64,000 nt of DNA from Struthidea cinerea (GCA_013397865.1 VZTI01000618.1:83541-147540), one strand, 5' to 3'; shown: positions 52,505 to 64,000, counted from the stretch's first letter. Notes: generated from the sequence alone by a model not told the origin. Translations and numbers: made by a program.

Positions 52505-53276
52505 CGTGGCAATGTAAGTGCTGAGCTCTGCACTGGGGTCACAATAGCCCTCCCCCATGCATCACTCCAGGCTTGGGGAAGAGTGTCTGGAAAGCTGCCT
52601 GGTAGAAAAGGACCTGGGGGTGCTCATCAGCAGTTGGCTGAACATGAGCCATCAGGGTGCCCAGGTGGCCGAAAAGGCCAATGGCATTCTGGCTCGTATA
52701 AAAAATGGTTTGATCATCAGCAGCAGGGCAGTGCTTGTCCCTCTGTACTTGGCACTGGTGAGGCCACACCTTGAGTCCTGTGTCCAGCTTTGGGCCCCTC
52801 ACTGCAAGAAGGACATTGAGGTGCTGGAGCATGTCCAGAGAAGGGCAACCAAGCTGGTGAAGGGTCTGGAGAGTAAGTCTTAGGAGGAACAGCTGAGGGA
52901 GTTGGAGTTGTTTAGCCTGGAGAAAAGGAAGCTCAGTGGTGACCTTATCACCCTCTGCAACTCCCTGAGAGGAGGTTGTAGCTGGATGGGGGTCGGCCTC
53001 TTCTCCCACGCAACCAGTGACAGGACAAGAGGAAATGGCGTCAAGCTGTGGTAGGAAATGTTCAGGTTGGATACCAGGGTGCATTTTTTCACGGAAAAAG
53101 TCGTTAAGAATTGGAATGGGCTGCCCAGGGAGGGGGGGTGGAGTCACCATCCCTGGAAGTTTTCAAGAAACAACTGGATGTGGCATTTAGTGCTAGTTTA
53201 GTTGACAAGATGGTGTTCATTCAAAGTTTGGACTCAATGATCTTGGAAGTCTTTTCCAACCTTAATAATTCTATTA
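52505..53276 (+). mobile_element. CR1 LINE, 5'-truncated copy, plus strand
   Basis: About 770 bases, starting within the reverse-transcriptase C-terminal part. The nucleotide wording AGTGCTGAGCTCTGCACTGG then GGTCACAATAG gives the CR1 'GHNN' block. It ends GTCTTTTCCAACCTTAATAA then TTCTATTAATT, a decayed octamer tail, followed by A-rich sequence. It carries the same ORF2 region as the left half of the 4231-7040 copy but in the opposite orientation, so the pair forms a distant inverted repeat about 46 kb apart. Sequence differences show independent insertions rather than duplication. It abuts an LTR-like segment that starts about 35 bases beyond the tail. Confidence 0.95.
52557..53200 (+). pseudogene. 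CR1 ORF2 C-terminal fragment, broken
   Basis: A plus-strand frame gives RLGEECLESCLVEKDLGVLI, then QVAEKANGILARI, VPLYLALVRPHLE, LWAPHCKKDIEVLE, VQRRATKLVKGL, then an amber stop (52881-52883), then EEQLRELE, FSLEKRKLSGDLITL and FFTEKVVKNWNGLP. A second stop follows GVKLW at 53052-53054. This is the region after the catalytic palm, ending at the C-terminus of ORF2, so no polymerase core is present. The frame is otherwise intact for long stretches, which suggests a younger copy than those at 2261 and 10455. The 203-codon open frame on the opposite strand is its antisense shadow. Confidence 0.93.
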
Positions 53277-53310
53277 ATTAAAATAAAAAAATGGTCTCAG
53301 TCCATGAGCT

Positions 53311-53846
53311 GTTGGGCTGATGCCTTTTCTTGGTCTTAAAATCAAGAATCAAACATGGTTAGAAGGGAAAAAAGGGTTTTACTTCTGTATTTATTTTAAG
53401 GATCTTTAGGTGCACCACATCCAGGTGGAATGTGCAGAAATGCACACTGCAATGCCCACACATGATAGACTGGGTATAACATTATAGGTCTTACTAATTA
53501 GCATATCTATCAAAGATTCCAATGAGAGGCTCAAGTGAGCCCCCCTCCCCAAGGAACCTTCCCCTGGATGGTTCTATCTTGGTTTACAAAATGTGCTCTG
53601 GAGAGGACCTTGCTGTCTGGAGCACACTGATCCCTAACTGTGAGGCTTCTAAGTTATTTAGCCTCTTAGCTTAACAAAATAAGTCTAAGAATGTAGGCTA
53701 AAAACCATTAAGAATACAAAAATCTATAAAAAGGTATATAAAAGGGATATAAAAGAAAAGGCAAAAAGTCATCATGGCATCAGGGCCATATGCCCTGATG
53801 TTGGCATTAGCTCCTACCTATAAATATTCTTGTCTTGGCTTTACAT
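53311..53846. mobile_element. Possible LTR or LTR fragment, orientation unresolved
   Basis: The segment starts TGTTGGGCTGATGCC and may end GGCTTTACA, giving TGT...ACA ends. On the plus strand it has TATATAAAAG and GATATAAAAG near 53735-53755, followed by a strong hairpin at 53778-53800. On the minus strand it has an AATAAA (about 53385-53395) placed near one end, as an LTR polyadenylation signal would be. The signals disagree on orientation, and no target-site duplication is visible (ATGAGC before, TGGGA after). Composition also differs from the flanks. No internal retroviral sequence adjoins. It could instead be another repeat or unique DNA. Confidence 0.35.
53778..53800. repeat. Perfect hairpin, 9-bp G+C-rich stem
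   Basis: CATCAGGGC-CATAT-GCCCTGATG: a fully paired 9-bp stem with a 5-base loop, the strongest small hairpin noticed in the window. It lies about 30 bases downstream of TATA-like motifs. Confidence 0.9.
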
Positions 53847-56800
53847 GGGATTCAACTGGGAGATGTTTGGTCATTGTGTTGGCATTCAAATGTGGAAACC
53901 AGCCAGTTCAAGTAAAACATGGGATGCTTGTTAGGGCAGACTAGAAATGAGCCAAGTCTTGTGTCTGATGGCAGCAGGAAGGCAGTTGTTTCAGCTGCCA
54001 TGCACTGGTGACTTTGCTGAAAAATGATGTATAGTGTTTCCAAATCATTTATGGTCTTTAGGAGATGCCAGTCTTTGGTAAACTCGTACCCTTGCTTTTT
54101 GTCTGGTATTCATTTTGTAGTTATGTGAGTGCATATTACTAGATAAAACGGTTTTTATTTTTCAGGCAGAGTGCTAGAATTTGGGATAACTGTGTCCCAC
54201 AGTCAGTCTTCATCTTTGTGGTACTGGTCTTGTCCAGACAAATGTCTGACTTACTTGTGTCTTACTACTCTGAAAAGTAGTACAATACATTGCAACTCAC
54301 AAAAACTACCCCCAGTCTGAATCAGTCTGTTTCGAAAGTGCTGTTCAGACTTGTACTGAGAGTGTCCCAGGAGTGTGATGTGTGCATACTGGCGCTGGTG
54401 CTGATGGCTCTTCGTTATCTAGAACACATATTAACTGTATTTTATGTATAAAAACATCTTTGCATGCATGTGGTCAACAGAACAGTTTATTTCTGAACAA
54501 CAGCTTAGCTGTTAATGCTGCTTGCTGATTCTGACCTAGGAAGTCTTCTCGAGGCCCAAATTAGAGTTTCTTTGAGCTTGTTTGTGACTATGACATCATT
54601 TATGCAGACTGTGGGCTTTGCTATAATGCCAAGTATGAAACAGCGTCTTGTGAAGAATTATTTTTGAACAGCTAATTATAACATTCTAAGTAAAAAAACA
54701 TTCTGTATTCATTTTCAGCGGACTCTTCTTTAAAGTTTCTCATTAGTTAAATTTAATTTTATATTCATCAGCCCTCGTGGTAAATACTTTCTTCAACTAT
54801 ATTACTGCAATTACTGAAAAAAATCTGGGGTTTTTATTTCCCCTGTTCAGATAATGTTCATATTGTGATGATGATGTTAGGCACTTTTGACCTCTTTATA
54901 CAATCCCTCTGCTGGATGTGGACTCTGAAAAACTGTCTTGGAGACATATTTTGCTTTCTTCTGGTTAATATGTCCTAAATTTTCCTCACAGACCTTAAAA
55001 GAGGCCTTCTAAATTTTTTGTTAAATACCTTTTTGTTAACCTTCTTAAAGGGTTCACTGCTTGAAATCAGCAGTGAATAAAATATATTGATTTGGAGATG
55101 ATGACTCAAATTCTTCTGTACTTTTTCGGGATGCATTTTGTAGGTATCTTAAAAAATTTGAATTCTGCAAGCATTGCAAGCAGCTTGAAGACCGAAATAG
55201 TTGCACAGGATAAGAAATGCGGGGACCAAATTTCTGACATACTTGGGCAGGTGGTGTTTGTGTTTTGTTTTTCAGGTTGTGGTTTCAGGAATGTGAAAGG
55301 TGATGTCCCTGCTGAATAAAATGCAGGACTGGAATTGAGGAATGCAGGTTTCTGTTCTATGTTTTACAGACATATGAAGTCACTTGCATGGGCTTTTAGT
55401 CTCTTAATAACCTGTTACAGGCACAATGTATGAAACATTGGCTAGCCTTGGAATGCTAAGTAATATAATTTGGACATTTGTGTGGAGATGCAAACTTGCT
55501 ATCAAATAATTTTATACTAAAGCTTACCTGTCCAAGAGAGTAGGTAGATGAAAGATACATTCCTTGGTAGCTTCACAGTCTCTGCCCTAAGGTTCTGTCC
55601 ATAGCGATTTATGTCTGTATCCTGTTAGTGCTGTGGTGAAGTTGCAGTTACACTGGTGTGACAGCAGTTCCAGTTATTGAGGAGCAAATATAACTGTGTT
55701 TGTGGGATCTTGGTTTCTAAGCTGAGCTGCAATGGATTCTGCCAGTATTTGCCAGGTTAGGTTATTAGTTGGAAAGTAGAAAACTAGACAATTTTTTTTT
55801 TTTTTAGACATGGTGATGCAAACACAAAGTTGCAAGGCCTTTCTATACGAGCATTTTGTCATGGTCTTCTAGAACATTTTTTCACTTTCTTTGATTTGCA
55901 GAGACCTTTGGGGTGCTCTAGTGAAAATACAGGCTTCCTGGCAGTGAACACTCCTGGCACATTAACACTTTTTGATTTTCATAATTACTTTTTGTGGTCA
56001 TGCTTAGGAGTGGTTCACAGACCACCAGGTGTTCCAGGGCTGGAGGTAAAAGCCTGTTGTTTTAACATGTTTCCTTGATTACTTCAGTGTTTCTATGGTT
56101 TTGCTAAAGCCAAAAATGTCTGAGATTTTGCTTTAGGGAGTCTGGAGTATATGAAGGGAGAAAATAAGGTGCCATCTTAGTATGTTTTCATGAGGTGATC
56201 AGCATACACATGTATGTCAAGTCCAAAGACTTAAAAAAGTGTTTGATCACTGTAGTATTGAAAAGGTCATAATACAGCAGTGTGCAAACATGTAGCTAAT
56301 CATGTACTCATGCCAAAATGTATTGCTGCAGATTTCCAAGTACTGGATTTATTATTAGAGAAGGTGGACTTAAAATGAACTCAGAAAGATGCCTTACGGG
56401 AGGAAGCCAAATACATGAGGACTTTCAGAAGTACAGGAGGGAAGCTAGTCTTATGCCACACACACAAAGTCCTGTTCTCAAAGATGTTATATTCTTTTGA
56501 CTTTTATTTTGTACATTATTGACAGAGAACATAGAATGGAATTTATTGATGGAAAAACTAAAAACGTCTTTCAAAAATTCACTATAGCATTTTTCATGAA
56601 GGTATGCCAGTGTTTGGTGCTTGTTTTCCTTCAATTTTTGACTAAAAAAGAGTAAGTCTGGCATTAGGGTTGAATTTACCTAGTAAAATGTTGGAAGTAT
56701 CATCCAAGTCCAGTATTTTTCTTTTTGGCACCTTAAAAAGGTGCATGTTTTACATAAAAGTGATATCAGAAATGGAGTAATTAAAGGCTTTTTATTTCAA

Positions 56801-59800
56801 CATTTATTCCAAGAAAACATTCAGGGTATTATTCTTGGAATAAATAGCCAGTAGGGAGAATTATAATGGAAGAGCAAGTCAAGGTATCATATTTAAGGCT
56901 TTACATGTAACATGTTCTAAACGACTTATTTTCTTGAATGCCTCTCAAGTCAATGTTTGCCAGCTTTAGCTGGATAGTAGGCAAACCCTCTGAGTGGTTA
57001 GCAGGCTCTGTGGACCTCTTCATGTTGTTGGCTTCAGTTTTAACTTAACCTAAGCTCTAATGGTTTTTTGAAGGTCTCTTGAACAGTGGATTGATACACC
57101 CTGTGTCTTGGGAAGCATAATGTGAATTACATTCGATCATCTTGCATAGACCAAGGATAATTGCTTGCTACTTTTCAATGGATGTGAAGGTTCTGGATGC
57201 TTTCCATCACCCTTGCACCTGATGGTACATTTGTTGTTTAGTAATTGTGGATTTCAACCTTTGTTTTACAGCTCTCAGCATATTCTTTTTCTGTGTAGAG
57301 AAACAAAAAAAAAAGTTGGTTTAATAAAAACATTTTCAATAATTATACACACTAATGCATTTCCTTTTATTGTGGTATTAATGATACTAACCCCCACTGA
57401 ATTTGTCAGCCCCAGTCAACCATAAAGATAAATTGAGGAGCTGTGATTTTTAGCAGAGCATGTAGAAATACTAGCAAACTGAAAAAATGTCTGTTATTAC
57501 AAATCATACTTCTCTGCAGAATTGGTATAAAACTGTACTTTAATATAGAAGATCACATTGTGGATCATATGGAACATTTCTAAATGGTATCTGCATCTGT
57601 TGTGTTTTTCTGCAGGCAACACTTCAGAAGTGCTTTTTTGTTGTTCATGTGTGTAGTTTTAGTTTCAGTAGGTGAGCAAGGTCAAATCATATTGCTGTTC
57701 TGGGAGCAATTTTTTAAAAATTGTTTATCTGCATATTTTGGTGGATGGGTAAGAAAGTCTATTAAAGTATAGAATAACAGTTTAAATTATAATGCAGTTC
57801 TCTGTTAGGTGCTGTAGGAAGCACATTCTTGTGGTAAAAAGTACTTGTTAAGTATTCTGGGAGACTGTATCACTGAGCCCTTTTCTTTCATAGCAACGCT
57901 GTGTTGGTACCACATAATGAGCAGCGATCCTGTTCCTCTCCCTCTCATGCTAACCCGAAATACACCATGAACCTGTGGGGTTTTTATTGCTGCATTGTTC
58001 CCGTTACATCTCACTTCATTAGAAATGGTCAAACAATAACCAGGCAATGGTACATGCAAAGGCAGTTGGCCTCTGCCAAGGATTTGAACATTTAAAATAT
58101 TGCTTTGAAATTGCCATAGTTACATGTTTTCCATACACATAGACCAACAGACTTGTAAACTTGAGAGAAAAACCTTTTCTGTGGGTGGCTGAAACTATCC
58201 CTCATCTAAGGCCTTCAGGCATTATTGACTTCTGGAGGCTGTACTTTTGCACCAACATTGCAAGGTGTCTGGACCATTGACCCTCCCGTCATGATGTGCT
58301 GAAGCCACCTGCCTACGTATTGCAGCCTGTCCCTGCTGTTACCTGGTGAGTTTGAAGACAGCTGGAGTTCTCTGACTTGTTTCTCCCCGTGGTACTTTGC
58401 AGCACATGGACTTATTTGTGATCCTGACAGTTTTGTGGGTGGGCAGCCTGTTTGCTGCTTCAGGTGTCATCCCTGTAGGACCATGAGATGAGGGAGCACT
58501 GGCTAATCCAGTAGCTGCAAGAGACATCGTAATTCCTTTGTTGAGGACAGTGAACAGATAGGTAAGACCCTGTGCTAATGCATCACTTCCAGAGGTCTAA
58601 TATTTATGCAACTCATTAAAAATAAAATACACGTCTATGTTAGTGGAAGAAGGATGAGGGAAGGATTGATGTGTCCAGAAGCCTGTCTTTTCTAAGTATA
58701 CTTCCATTAGCTTATTAAGTAGTTTACCTTTCTCTATAAACCTTGTTTCTGTAAATTTACATGAATTGAATACTCTCACACTGTGGAGTGGCTTTTCCTG
58801 GTTTCTTTGGTTTGTCAGCAAGCCTTTGTATCAACTCTTATATTTGTCAGTGCAAAATCGATTTACTTTTAGGGGGGAAATAAGCTGGGCCAGAGGTAAG
58901 CAAGTGGGAGAAAAGTTTAATTTGGTGAGCTTTGATGAATATTGTATTGCTGTTTATGGCCTGAAGCAAACATCATTCAACTTAATAAGACTCATTCAAG
59001 TGTATTGAGTGGGATGTGGTTGTTTCCTGTTTTGTTCTTTTAGAGACACATAGAGTTCAATGTGTCAAATTATATCTAAATTTAGGGCAACAGTCCTTGA
59101 ATAAAAAGTATTTTTTCCTGTAGACTTTCAAACATTTCATGGTTATCTTGCGTTCCTCCACTTTTCATTTGCATTTTGTATAACATACTGCTTTCACCCT
59201 GGATTTCTTGGCGATTTTCTGTTACTAAATCACTACACTGAGATTAAAATCTATTCTTTAACTGAAATATACATTTAGGTGATACTTGTTTGTATTTTAA
59301 TGCAGCCCATATTTTAAGATGAAAAAATAGGTGCTGTTTACTATAGTAAAAATGCCTGGTAATACCAGAGTTGGTGATGGGTAGTGGTGTTAGTAATTGG
59401 CAAATAACATTTCAGCAGATACAGGAGTATCTGTGAATTGGGAAATGAAATACTGTCTTTTTAACAAAATGGCTGGACGTATTATTTCCAGGGAGAGGGA
59501 GTAATAAAAAGGGGAGGCAAATTGTATTAATAACTTATGAAAGTTGTCTCTCATAGAAACATTGGTATCTTTGTGTATCACAATCAATACGTCTGATTTC
59601 TGTTTTTATTCATGCCATTTTATCTGACAGTTGAAATCATTCATCTAGGAAGGATGGATATGTACAGATGGACTATTTGACTACTCTGCATCAATGGGAT
59701 TTCCATTTGACTTGGTTGAAGTGCAATACTGAAAGCTTTTTCAATATTTTTCTTCAGATTCCTGACTCTGCTTATCTGTGACAAGAGGATAGTATTCCTA

Positions 59801-59944
59801 AAACAATTAGGAGATTTGAAAAAGTTCCATGTGTTTTACTAATCTTATACTTTTAAAGAAAAAAAATCTGAAAAAAAAAGTGGACTGTGTTAAAATGCCC
59901 AATTCCATGAAAGACAGTGTAATAACTGAAGAAAACCGGTATTC
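53847..59944. other. Long unique non-coding stretch
   Basis: About 6.1 kb of AT-rich sequence with a T14 run at 55792-55805. A G+C-richer patch at 58230-58560 contains splice-like words (GTGAGT near 58346 and GTAAGA near 58562), but no supporting reading frame. No gene recognised. Confidence 0.45.
55792..55805. repeat. Poly-T run (14 bases)
   Basis: Uninterrupted T14. Confidence 0.9.
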
Positions 59945-59948
59945 TTTT

Positions 59949-60011
59949 AGAAATTTAGGAATAGCTGATTTTTTTTTTTTAGAAATTTAGGAATAGCTGA
60001 TTTTTTTTTTT
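59949..60011. repeat. Tandem duplication, 32-base unit, two copies
   Basis: AGAAATTTAGGAATAGCTGA followed by a T run occurs at 59949-59980 (12 Ts) and again at 59981-60011 (11 Ts). The 20-base unique part is identical in both copies. Replication slippage at the T run, or a recent duplication, would explain it. In a single assembly it could also be an assembly artefact. Confidence 0.95.
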
Positions 60012-61499
60012 GACACTTCCTTTGTAAAAAGTGCAGGGGGCTTCTCTACGCATGCAGGAATTCCTAGTTATTTCTTACCTTTAAACTGGAACAGGACGGC
60101 TGCTTAGATTCTCGTAAACTTTATCCACAAAGTGGAAACAGTAGAATAAAACCAAAAGCAAATGATTTTTCTAGACCCAGTGTGTCACACAAAGAGCCAT
60201 TCACAAACTCCTGTTGAGCTTTAAGTGGACTCCTGTGTCAAATCTGAGCAATAAAGAGCTTGACTGTAGATGAAGGTTCATCAGTTTTCTCCAAGTAAAT
60301 GAAGCTGTTTGTATGTATTATTCCTTTAGGACTGAAATATCAAATAGTTCTGTTAGGGAGAGGGCGGGCAGAAATTGCACACTCCAAATTAAGAGATTCC
60401 AGGATATGAAATACACAATGAATTTGTTCTCATGATGTTTTTTTGCTTATCTGAAGAAGTATTTGCTACAAATTGAGCAGACTTCATTGTAATTTATAAC
60501 CATTTTATGTTGTATTATTTCTATTTTGCCCTTTTCTATTCTTTCTCTCTCATTTGAAAGTGTTTCCTCTAATAAAGAAGCAACCTCACACACTGGCTTT
60601 TGCATGTGATGGAAATATACTTTACTGATATAATGATATATGCAAGAAGTATGCAGTGTCACAGAAATTTGAAAAAAATCAGAATGAAGGTTTTTTTGCT
60701 TTGGTTGTCACTGGTGCTCGGTGTCACAGCTTCTACTAGCATTGGCAAAATCTGCAGCAAGGTACGTGTTACTACTTGCAGGGTTGCAGAGACTAAGATT
60801 GCCTGGATCTCAACTTGGAGGAAAAAATACCAAGGAAGTTTTGGGAGATGGTCAAGTTGAAGACCTGTGCTTATTCCCCATACCTTTCAGATGAGCAGTG
60901 ACAAGGAGAGTATTGAAACCCTTGAAGGTACCTGTCTGCCACCTCCGTGTCTCTTGTGCCAGTGCAGAGAGACAGGAACCAAAGAAAGAGAATACAATGC
61001 TTTTTTCCAGGCTACTACCTTAATGGGTAGGGAATCATTTTGGGGAATTGCAGGGCAGAAATAGATTACTGTTAAGATTTACCCTTGCTTTACTCACCTG
61101 TATTGAAAATCCCATCCTGTAAATGTAAGAAATTTATTTAGGCCTTTCTGTTCAGACCTGTAGTAGTGTTTGCCCTAAACAGACATAGATTTCCACTTGC
61201 TACATGGCTTGCAGTGTGACTATTGCTTTTATGGAGACTATTTTACAGCAAAGCTAGCAGGATTATTTTACTACTGAACCTTCATTTTTGAAGATTTCAA
61301 GGGTCCTTTTCAGTTCAAGTTTTCAAAACTGCTTAATATGTGGAGTTTCATAGTCTAGTCTTCCATCTGTTTAACTCTCTACACCAGTTAGGTATTTCCT
61401 GAAAGGATAAGTACATAATATTTAGCTCCCTGGCTTTTATTTCTCTGTCTGTCTTTTTGAGGAAAATTTTCCTTAGTGTTTCAGAAACGAAAGACTGCG
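60012..61499. other. Unique non-coding sequence
   Basis: About 1.5 kb. A short plus-strand frame near 60685-60860 is bounded by splice-like words (CACAG at 60725-60729 and AAGGTACGTG at 60759-60768), but the implied exon would be very short and nothing supports it. Confidence 0.45.
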
Positions 61500-62240
61500 T
61501 AAGTGGCATGTTACTCAGAAAATCACTTTCAGCTCAGGCAGGCTTTGCTTCCTTACAGGGAAATCATACATGTTTGTGTCCTCCGGGTGGCTGGTGAAGG
61601 AGATCCTTGCCCCAGGGTCTCCTGTGCCAGGTGCCTTTTGAAGCCCCTCATCCTGGGAGCTGCAGAAGGGAGTTGTTGCTTCAAGGAGTGTACCGTGCTG
61701 TCAGTTCCTTCCTTGCAAATCTTGTTTCTCATTGTCAGCGCCGTTCTTGCTCTGAAGTAGCTCCAAATCTCTCGAGGGGTTCTCTGCTGGGTGACCACAG
61801 CTGTCACTGCTCCTGCAGCCTTCCTGCACCCATGGGAGCTGTGTAGGTTGGCACAGCGTGTGCTCCATGTAGATGCAGGCTGGCATTCCAAACCCACTCT
61901 AGCCAGGGTCTTCACATTGGTCTTGCAAATAGAGCCTGGAAGGACACAGAGGGTGCTCTTCCTGCTGGCCTGCCAAAGGGCCGAGGGCTTTTGAGAAATG
62001 CTGCTGGCATCATTCCTTGCAGAGCTTTCTGAAGCCTGAACACCTCTTTGAAACCAAACTCCTTCTGTTGTTTCAGATGAGGAACTTAGTGGTGCTGATT
62101 CATTTACTTTACCATTAGACAGAGTCCATTAATCACCTCTCTGTCCTGAGGGCATGAGTGGGAAGCTGCCAGGCATGGGGACCTCTTCTCAGCTGTAGGT
62201 GCAGCCTGGTGTTGTGTGGGGATCACCGTCTGCACAGAGG
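61500..62240. other. G+C-richer patch, identity unknown
   Basis: Clearly richer in G+C than its flanks, with open frames on both strands, the longest being 120 codons on the minus strand (61553-61915). That frame contains Cys, Arg and Thr scattered without a domain pattern. I recognise neither a protein family nor a transposon. It could be an old decayed repeat, an untranslated exon or a regulatory segment. Confidence 0.4.
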
Positions 62241-64000
62241 CTAGTCTTTGATAAAAACCTCATCCCCTGCTATTTTTAATTAGATCTAGTTTAAAGTATA
62301 ATATTCTTCTAGTGGGAGACACAAAAGAGGGTATTTTATTAGGTTACAGCATACAAGTGCCATCTATCATGCTGCTCTGCTAGAATAGAATTATCAAATT
62401 TTTAATGTTCCTGTGTCTGGCCTGTCTTCTGAAACATGGTATAGTTTTATAGACCCTGTTCTTGGTCATGTGGAGACTCTGGGTGGAATGAACATACTTT
62501 ATAAATATAAGATAGATTTAAAACAATTGAGTTTATTAATTGTACATTTGTATATTGTATATGTGAGGTCACCCTCACGTATACACCCTCACATAGACTG
62601 GACCAGTGATGCCTTGCTCATCTTGCTTTTTTGTTTATCATGTGTAAGGTTTGGGGGAAAAAACAGGAGTTGTAACTGGTTGTGAAAACTGATTATGGTG
62701 TCTTTGTACTCAGTTCTACCTTTTAATCTACCTTCCTTCAGTTTGCTTTCATGTAGTTGCACTGTTTGTGATGGCCACTTGTTTTTTTGGGCTGGATGTT
62801 GGATCTCTGGGTTCCTAAGCTGTCCCTGTTTCCTGTTCCAAGAAGCTTGCAGCCTCCTGCAGGAGCTGGTGTAGCCATGAGCATGCCGGCCCTGTGTGAG
62901 AAATGTGTGACTTCATCTGGGGAGTCAAGCAGGCCTGGAAACAAGTGTCCTCATTTCCCCTTTAGAACTTTAGGACCCAACACTGTTGTGTGCTGATTTC
63001 TGAATAGTAGGAGAGGTAGGTGCATAATGTAGAAGCAAAAGCATTCTGATTGTCCTAGAATATTGACTTGAACTATATATTTCAAAAATATTTCTAGGAC
63101 TTCTTGAGTTACATCTGTGTTTCTTAAAGAACTAGCAGCATTTTTAACAGGATTATTAATATGCTATTTCTAGGTAGTATTGGGGAAATATTGTTAACAT
63201 CATTACTTATGAGCTTCTGAGGTCTAGTGTACGTTTAATTTAATTTGGATTTTCCTGACTTGGTTCATTAAAGCCCCTGAGAGAGATTTACATCAAAATT
63301 AATTATATTAATGGTTGAATTGCTTAAGTAACTCGGAGAACTCAGTTTTGAATAGGTTTGTAAGATGCTGGTTAAACAGTATGTTTGCATTTCATCAAAT
63401 GAGATGATATAAACCCCATGGATTCTGATCCAAGATGGCTTTAACAAAGTAATGACCTCTGACAAGGACCACAGAAATTACTACTACACATATATTTTAT
63501 AGTTTGTGCTTTTTTTCTTAAAATTTAGTTGCAGAGTACTGGAAATTGTAAAAAAATGATAAATGTAGGTACTGTAATAAAAATGTATACACAAGTAGGC
63601 TTCTGTGGAAAGTGTTGATTTTTGTGAAAAGAAAACAAACTTAATGGAACTAATAGTGATATTTTGCCTCACTATGAAAAAACTCCATAAAAGCTAATTC
63701 CAGTTCCATACTTGAATTTTTTTTCCCCCTTTTGTTCCTCCTCCACCCCTTTGGTTACTTTTGGAGCATGTTTGTTGTTCATTTTTCACTTCAAATCACC
63801 ATAAAGCTTTAAGTTTTAAGTTTGGGATTCTTATTTGATTCCTATCCCTCCCCCCTTGTTTTTGTGGCAATGTAGACCTATAAAAATATGAATTCTAATA
63901 TGTGAGATGAAGTACCTGGTTTGAAAGGCATGATGCAATTACAGTTCCAGAACTTCTGGCTTTTATAGAAGGATTCCTAATCATGTCGTAGAAAGTGAAC
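62241..64000. other. Unique AT-rich non-coding sequence to the window end
   Basis: No recognised gene, transposon or RNA. CT-rich low-complexity sequence appears at 63718-63755 and 63842-63858. Confidence 0.5.

Noticed and set aside
52539..53150. 203-codon minus-strand open frame, the longest in the window
   Set aside because: It lies exactly antisense to the CR1 ORF2 C-terminal region. The plus strand reads as CR1 protein, so the minus frame is a shadow.
58260..58570. Possible exon with GTGAGT and GTAAGA donors
   Set aside because: No matching acceptor and reading frame combination gives a recognisable peptide. The patch is only G+C-richer DNA.
60730..60763. Possible micro-exon between CACAG and GTACGTG
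   Set aside because: Splice-like words alone are common. There is no neighbouring exon, coding conservation or transcript evidence.
1..64000. Prokaryotic features: operons, ribosome binding sites, CRISPR arrays, rho-independent terminators
   Set aside because: CR1 LINEs, an LTR, CpG depletion and absence of long dense coding frames show vertebrate nuclear DNA. No regularly spaced direct repeats were seen.
1..64000. tRNA, snRNA and well-known microRNA genes
   Set aside because: Scanning by eye for tRNA box B wording and for seeds of several conserved microRNAs (let-7, miR-1, -7, -9, -124, -128, -137, -153, -218 and others) found no match with a supporting hairpin. A covariance-model search would be decisive.

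Overview
This is non-coding nuclear DNA from a vertebrate, almost certainly a bird. The diagnostic signal is CR1 (Chicken Repeat 1) LINE sequence. At least six segments show the CR1 3' signature: a 'GGTTGGAAGGGACC'-like stretch next to imperfect ATTCTATG-type octamer tails. Two of them also decode to CR1 reverse-transcriptase protein. CR1 also occurs in crocodilians and turtles, so bird is an inference from CR1 type and the sparse overall repeat load. The background is AT-rich and CpG-poor, with T/A homopolymer runs and a few microsatellites. I found no exon-intron gene model, tRNA, rRNA, recognised miRNA, CRISPR array or prokaryotic operon. The window is best read as intergenic DNA or the inside of a very large intron.

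Layout. 1-2260 is unique sequence. 2261-2850 is a degraded minus-strand CR1 3' end. 4231-7040 is the main element: a minus-strand CR1 of about 2.8 kb that still carries, in broken frames, part of the endonuclease, the linker, the reverse transcriptase and the 3' end. A relic MIR-like core (~10125-10160) and an old plus-strand LINE reverse-transcriptase fragment (10455-10690) follow. A short plus-strand CR1 lies at 11723-11869. From about 11.9 to 39.8 kb there is only unique AT-rich DNA with simple repeats, including a TCTA/AT microsatellite at 26.3 kb and a TA repeat at 32.15 kb. CR1 3' fragments lie at 39.8, 41.0 and 42.7 kb.

A solo LTR of an endogenous retrovirus or LTR retrotransposon spans 42869-43471. 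It has TGT...ACA ends and an imperfect 5-bp target-site duplication. A plus-strand CR1 with the reverse-transcriptase C-terminus lies at 52505-53276. It is followed by a second, less certain LTR-like segment (~53311-53846) with TATA-like motifs and a strong hairpin. An almost exact 32-bp tandem duplication sits at 59949-60011. The last few kb are unique, with a GC-richer patch at 61.5-62.2 kb.

No genes work together here. All protein-like signal comes from dead retrotransposon open reading frames. The points most worth a second look are the solo LTR, the long CR1 with its altered catalytic motif, the hidden older LINE fragment, the LTR-like segment at 53.3 kb, a dense CpG cluster at 15.1 kb, and several small perfect hairpins. 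Nothing here convinces me of a new biological system.
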